In this document: positions 61,025 to 64,000 of the stretch, piece by piece
How the letters are laid out: each line of letters begins with the position of its first letter
How positions within the stretch are numbered: position 1 is the first letter of the stretch
Source: Bacillus mojavensis RO-H-1 = KCTC 3706
GTDB lineage: Bacteria; Bacillota; Bacilli; Bacillales; Bacillaceae
NCBI RefSeq assembly: GCF_000245335.1
Contig: NZ_JH600286.1
Span: 248,001-312,000, forward strand
Reading direction: 5' to 3'
DNA: 64,000 bases
Notes under the pieces: generated by a model
Told to the model about the DNA's origin: nothing
Databases searched by the model: none
Seen by the model: only the letters and a program-made list of their open reading frames with translations
Made by a program: the position numbers and the translations under genes

Positions 61025-62405
61025 ATGCGAGCAGAACTGGAAAATAAGGTTGTGTCGATTGAAACGGAGAAGAGGCTACCGCTGAAGGAGAAAATTTCCT
61101 ATGGTTTTGGTGATTTTGGCAACGGTTTTATGTTTGATCTCGGTCAGATTTATTTATTGAAGTATTTCACTGATGTAGCGGGAATTCCGGCTGCAATGGC
61201 TGGGGGCATTTTTTTTAGTCAGCAAGCTGTTTGCGGCGATTACAGATCCGATTGTCGGCTCATCAATTGATTATCGCAAAAATATCGGCAGGCGGGGGAA
61301 ATTCAGGCCTTATTTATTAATCGGCAGTATTGTTCTTGCTGTGCTTACTGTTCTTATTTTTCTGTCCCCGAATGTATCAACGACAGGCAAGCTGATTTAT
61401 GCGTATGCATCCTATATGCTGTGGGGCGTGGGCTATTCATTTGTAAACATTCCCTACGGCTCATTAGGAGCAGCGATGACTCAAAATACGGAAGATCGGA
61501 CATCTATCTCTACTTTTCGCCAAATCGGCTCACTTGGGGCTTTGTTTATCACAAGCGTGGCCGTCATGCCGCTGCTCGTCAAGTTTGATAACCCGAAGGT
61601 AGGCTACCCGGTGGTCATGGGATTGTTTGCTGTTCTCGGTGTGCTTTGGTTTTATATTTGCTACCGCAACTGCAAGGAACGTATTGTTATTGCGGAAGCG
61701 CCAAAAGAGAAATTAACATTTTCATCTGTCGTCAAAACGTTTATAACGAACAAACCGCTGTTAACCCTTGTCCTGATGACCATTTTTTCGATTTCCGCAT
61801 ACAACATTAAATCCGCAATGCTCGTATACTTCGCACAATATAACCTAGGCAATGTCGAACTGATGGCTTATATGAACTTTATCATTATTGGTTCTTCCTT
61901 TTTGGGCGTCGTGTTTCTGCCAAAGCTCGTCAAGATGTTTGGAAAGAAACAAACCGCAATGATTGGTTTCGGCATCAGCGTTGCCGCTGACCTGATCAAC
62001 TTTATGCTTCCTTCAAATGTATATGTGTTTACCATCCTTGCAAGCATCGCGTTTATTGGAATCAGTATCCCCAATGGCATTACGTGGGCGCTTGTCTCAG
62101 ATATCATTGACTATGGCGAGTGGAAATCCGGTGAGCGGAAAGAAGCAACGACGTATTCCCTCTTTAACTTCTCCCGGAAGCTTGCCCAGTCATTGTCTGG
62201 ATTTCTCTCGGGGATCGGATTGGGACTTGTCGGGTATATGCCGAACGTAGCCCAGACGGCACAGGCGCTGATCGGCATTAAAGCGCTTCTTCTTCTGTAT
62301 CCCGCCATTGCTTTGGCATTAGCTATGATTATTATCGGTTTTCTTTATAAACTAACAGATCAGCAGCATGCCCAGATTGTCGAGGAGCTTCAGCATAGAA
62401 ACTGA
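61025..62405 (+). pseudogene. yjmB: YjmB, GPH-family hexuronate symporter, frameshifted
   Basis: The first 246 bp encode the start of a GPH:cation symporter (LKEKISYGFGDFGNGFMFDL). At 61209-61216 a run of eight T replaces the seven needed for GGIFLVSKLFAA; the frame then ends at 61270. The other frame runs open from there to 62405 and has the remaining helices (DRTSISTFRQIGSLGALFIT, YGEWKSGERKEATTYSL). All other sequence looks intact, so this is a recent mutation, a phase-variable tract or a sequencing error. The product would import hexuronates for UxaC. Confidence 0.88.
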
Positions 62406-62505
62406 TCAAACAATCCTATATAGAATATTTTGAATAGTTTGCAAGTAAAAATAATTTGTAAGGGTTTTCGCTAAGTGATGAAACTGAAAGAAAGGAGGCT
62501 CTTTA

Positions 62506-63519
62506 TTGAATACGGTAACGATTTCCGCTGAAGAAGCGAAGGAACTGGTTCAGCAAAAGCTGATCGGCGCCAATTTGAATGAACGAGATGCCGAAAAAGT
62601 GGCAGACGTGCTCGTACACGCTGATTTACGCAATGTAAATTCTCATGGTGTTTTGCGAACAGAACATTATGTGAACAGGCTCAGGGCTGGAGGCATCAAT
62701 CCAAAAGCGCGTCCCATTTTTAAAGAAACGGGTCCGGTGACAGGAGTGCTGGACGGTGATAACGGGTTCGGCCATGTGATTGCCGATAAGGCGATGGCTC
62801 ATGCCATTGAAATGGCAATGAAAAATGGTGTTGGCATGGTCACTGCGACAAACAGCAGCCATTGCGGAGCGTTAAGTTATTTTGTGCAAAAAGCGGCTGA
62901 GAAAAAACTGATCGGAATCGCTATGTCTCATACTGACAGTATTGTAGTCCCGTATGGCGGGAGGTCTCCTTTTTTAGGCACGAATCCAATTGCTTATGGG
63001 GTGCCGGCAAAGCATAAAAAACCGTTTATCCTAGATATGGCGACGTCAAAAGTGGCATTTGGAAAGATTCTGCAGGCGCGTGAAGAGGGCACAGAAATAC
63101 CAGAAGGGTGGGGAGTCGATGAAAACGGAGAGATGGTAACAGACCCTCACAAGGTCGTCTCACTTTCAACCTTCGGCGGTCCTAAAGGCTACGGGCTATC
63201 TGTTGTGGTGGATGTATTTTCAGGCTTGCTGGCTGGGGCGGCTTTTGGGCCGCATATCGCTAAAATGTACGGCGATCTTGATCAAAATAGGAAGCTTGGA
63301 CATTATGTTTGCGCGATCCATCCGTCCTATTTTACCGGACAAGATATATTTTTAGAGCAGATGGACGCCATGCTTGATGAACTGCAGCAATCACCTCCGG
63401 CTAGAGGAGTCGAGCGCGTCTATGTGCCTGGCGAATTGGAGCAGCTGCATGAGGAAAGAAACAGGAAGCACGGGATTTCAATTGCTCGGAGCGTGTATGA
63501 ATTTTTAAAAAGCAGGTGA
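62506..63519 (+). CDS. yjmC: YjmC, LDH2/MDH2-family oxidoreductase
   Basis: 337 residues. [19 protein letters not shown] near residue 45 and [19 protein letters not shown] near 120, then [13 protein letters not shown], are signatures of the malate/L-lactate/ureidoglycolate dehydrogenase family (NAD(P)-dependent). AAAGGAGG precedes the TTG start. Third gene of the hexuronate operon; substrate in this pathway unproven. Confidence 0.9.
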   Translation: MNTVTISAEEAKELVQQKLIGANLNERDAEKVADVLVHADLRNVNSHGVLRTEHYVNRLRAGGINPKARPIFKETGPVTGVLDGDNGFGHVIADKAMAHAIEMAMKNGVGMVTATNSSHCGALSYFVQKAAEKKLIGIAMSHTDSIVVPYGGRSPFLGTNPIAYGVPAKHKKPFILDMATSKVAFGKILQAREEGTEIPEGWGVDENGEMVTDPHKVVSLSTFGGPKGYGLSVVVDVFSGLLAGAAFGPHIAKMYGDLDQNRKLGHYVCAIHPSYFTGQDIFLEQMDAMLDELQQSPPARGVERVYVPGELEQLHEERNRKHGISIARSVYEFLKSR

Positions 63520-63523
63520 GAAA

Positions 63524-64000
63524 ATGAAAGCGGTTCAAGTGCGAAAAGCGTATGATTTGGTGACAGCAGACATGAAAAAGCCTGTTCTTTCAAAGGCTGA
63601 TGAGGTGCTCGTCAAAGTAAAACGAGTCGGAATTTGCGGTTCTGACATGCATATTTATCATGGCACGAATCCGCTTGCGACCCTTCCGAGAGTAATCGGA
63701 CACGAGGTAACGGGAGAGGTGGAGGAGGTTGGTGCGAATGTTAAAGGCCTGAAAGCCGGCGACCATGTTGTAATTGAACCGATTTCTTATTGCGGAAACT
63801 GTTATCCCTGCCGTAAAGGCCGGCCGAATGTTTGCGCGAAGCTTTCTGTGTTTGGCGTTCATGAAGATGGCGGGATGCGGGAATATGTTGTGCTTCCTGA
63901 AAAGCAGCTTCACGTCGTTTCAAAAGAGCTGCCCTGGGAGGAGGCAGTGATGGCCGAGCCTTATTCGATAGGTGCCCAAGCCGTTTGGCGTGGACAGGTA
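63524..64000 (+). CDS. yjmD: YjmD, zinc-dependent alcohol dehydrogenase (partial at window edge)
   Basis: First 159 residues. Catalytic-zinc motif [22 protein letters not shown], structural-zinc cluster [15 protein letters not shown], and [11 protein letters not shown] are visible; all belong to the MDR sorbitol/galactitol dehydrogenase type. AGGTGAG precedes the ATG, 4 bp after yjmC. Probably acts on a sugar acid or polyol in the hexuronate pathway. Confidence 0.9.
   Translation, partial: MKAVQVRKAYDLVTADMKKPVLSKADEVLVKVKRVGICGSDMHIYHGTNPLATLPRVIGHEVTGEVEEVGANVKGLKAGDHVVIEPISYCGNCYPCRKGRPNVCAKLSVFGVHEDGGMREYVVLPEKQLHVVSKELPWEEAVMAEPYSIGAQAVWRGQV

Overview
The window is chromosomal DNA of a Bacillus subtilis-group bacterium. 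On both flanks gene order and protein families match the yjc-yjm region of the B. subtilis chromosome: metI-metC-yjcK-yjcL-tRNA-Val on the left and yjdF/yjdG, yjdJ-ctaO-pdaC(yjeA)-yjfA/B/C-yjgA/B/C/D-yjhA/B-yjiA/B/C-yjjA-yjkA/B-yjlA/B-yjlC-ndh-uxaC-yjmB/C/D on the right. These identifications rest on remembered family features and gene order; no database was searched.

The accessory part is a layered integration site at the tRNA-Val(GAC) gene (3234-3306). A core of about 48 bp made of the 3' part of the tRNA gene occurs three times in direct orientation (3261-3308, 20409-20456, 27782-27829). Element 1 (about 3.26-20.46 kb) looks intact: an integrase next to the tRNA, arm-type TGACTTA repeats 12 bp apart at both ends, a second tyrosine-recombinase-fold protein, four small Xre regulators, a minus-strand HEPN-like operon, a block of long degenerate repeats, a run of overlapping small genes, and a 1037-residue phage tail tape-measure protein with no other recognisable virion gene. 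It resembles a phage satellite more than a prophage. Element 2 (about 20.46-27.83 kb) is decaying: a broken integrase, frame-disrupted DUF1643 and amidase genes, an LXG/EndoU toxin with its probable immunity gene, a DUF3800 gene and an SOS-box YolD gene. To the right of the third core lies an older relic (about 28.33-28.96 kb) that repeats parts of element 2.

28-38 kb is a variable chromosomal stretch: a Tyr/Asp/Lys/His repeat protein, DinB, DUF805, small acidic proteins, YjdF with a riboswitch-like leader, a GNAT enzyme, a LysR regulator divergent from an EamA exporter, and a MerR-TipAS regulator whose start region is duplicated. From 38.5 kb on the genes are core: heme O synthase, peptidoglycan deacetylase PdaC, a formate-dehydrogenase-like enzyme with its DUF1641 partner, a P450 and a glycosyltransferase, a FetAB-like ABC pair, the Rex-controlled yjlC-ndh operon, and the start of the hexuronate operon, in which the transporter yjmB carries a homopolymer frameshift. 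No rRNA and no CRISPR array is present.
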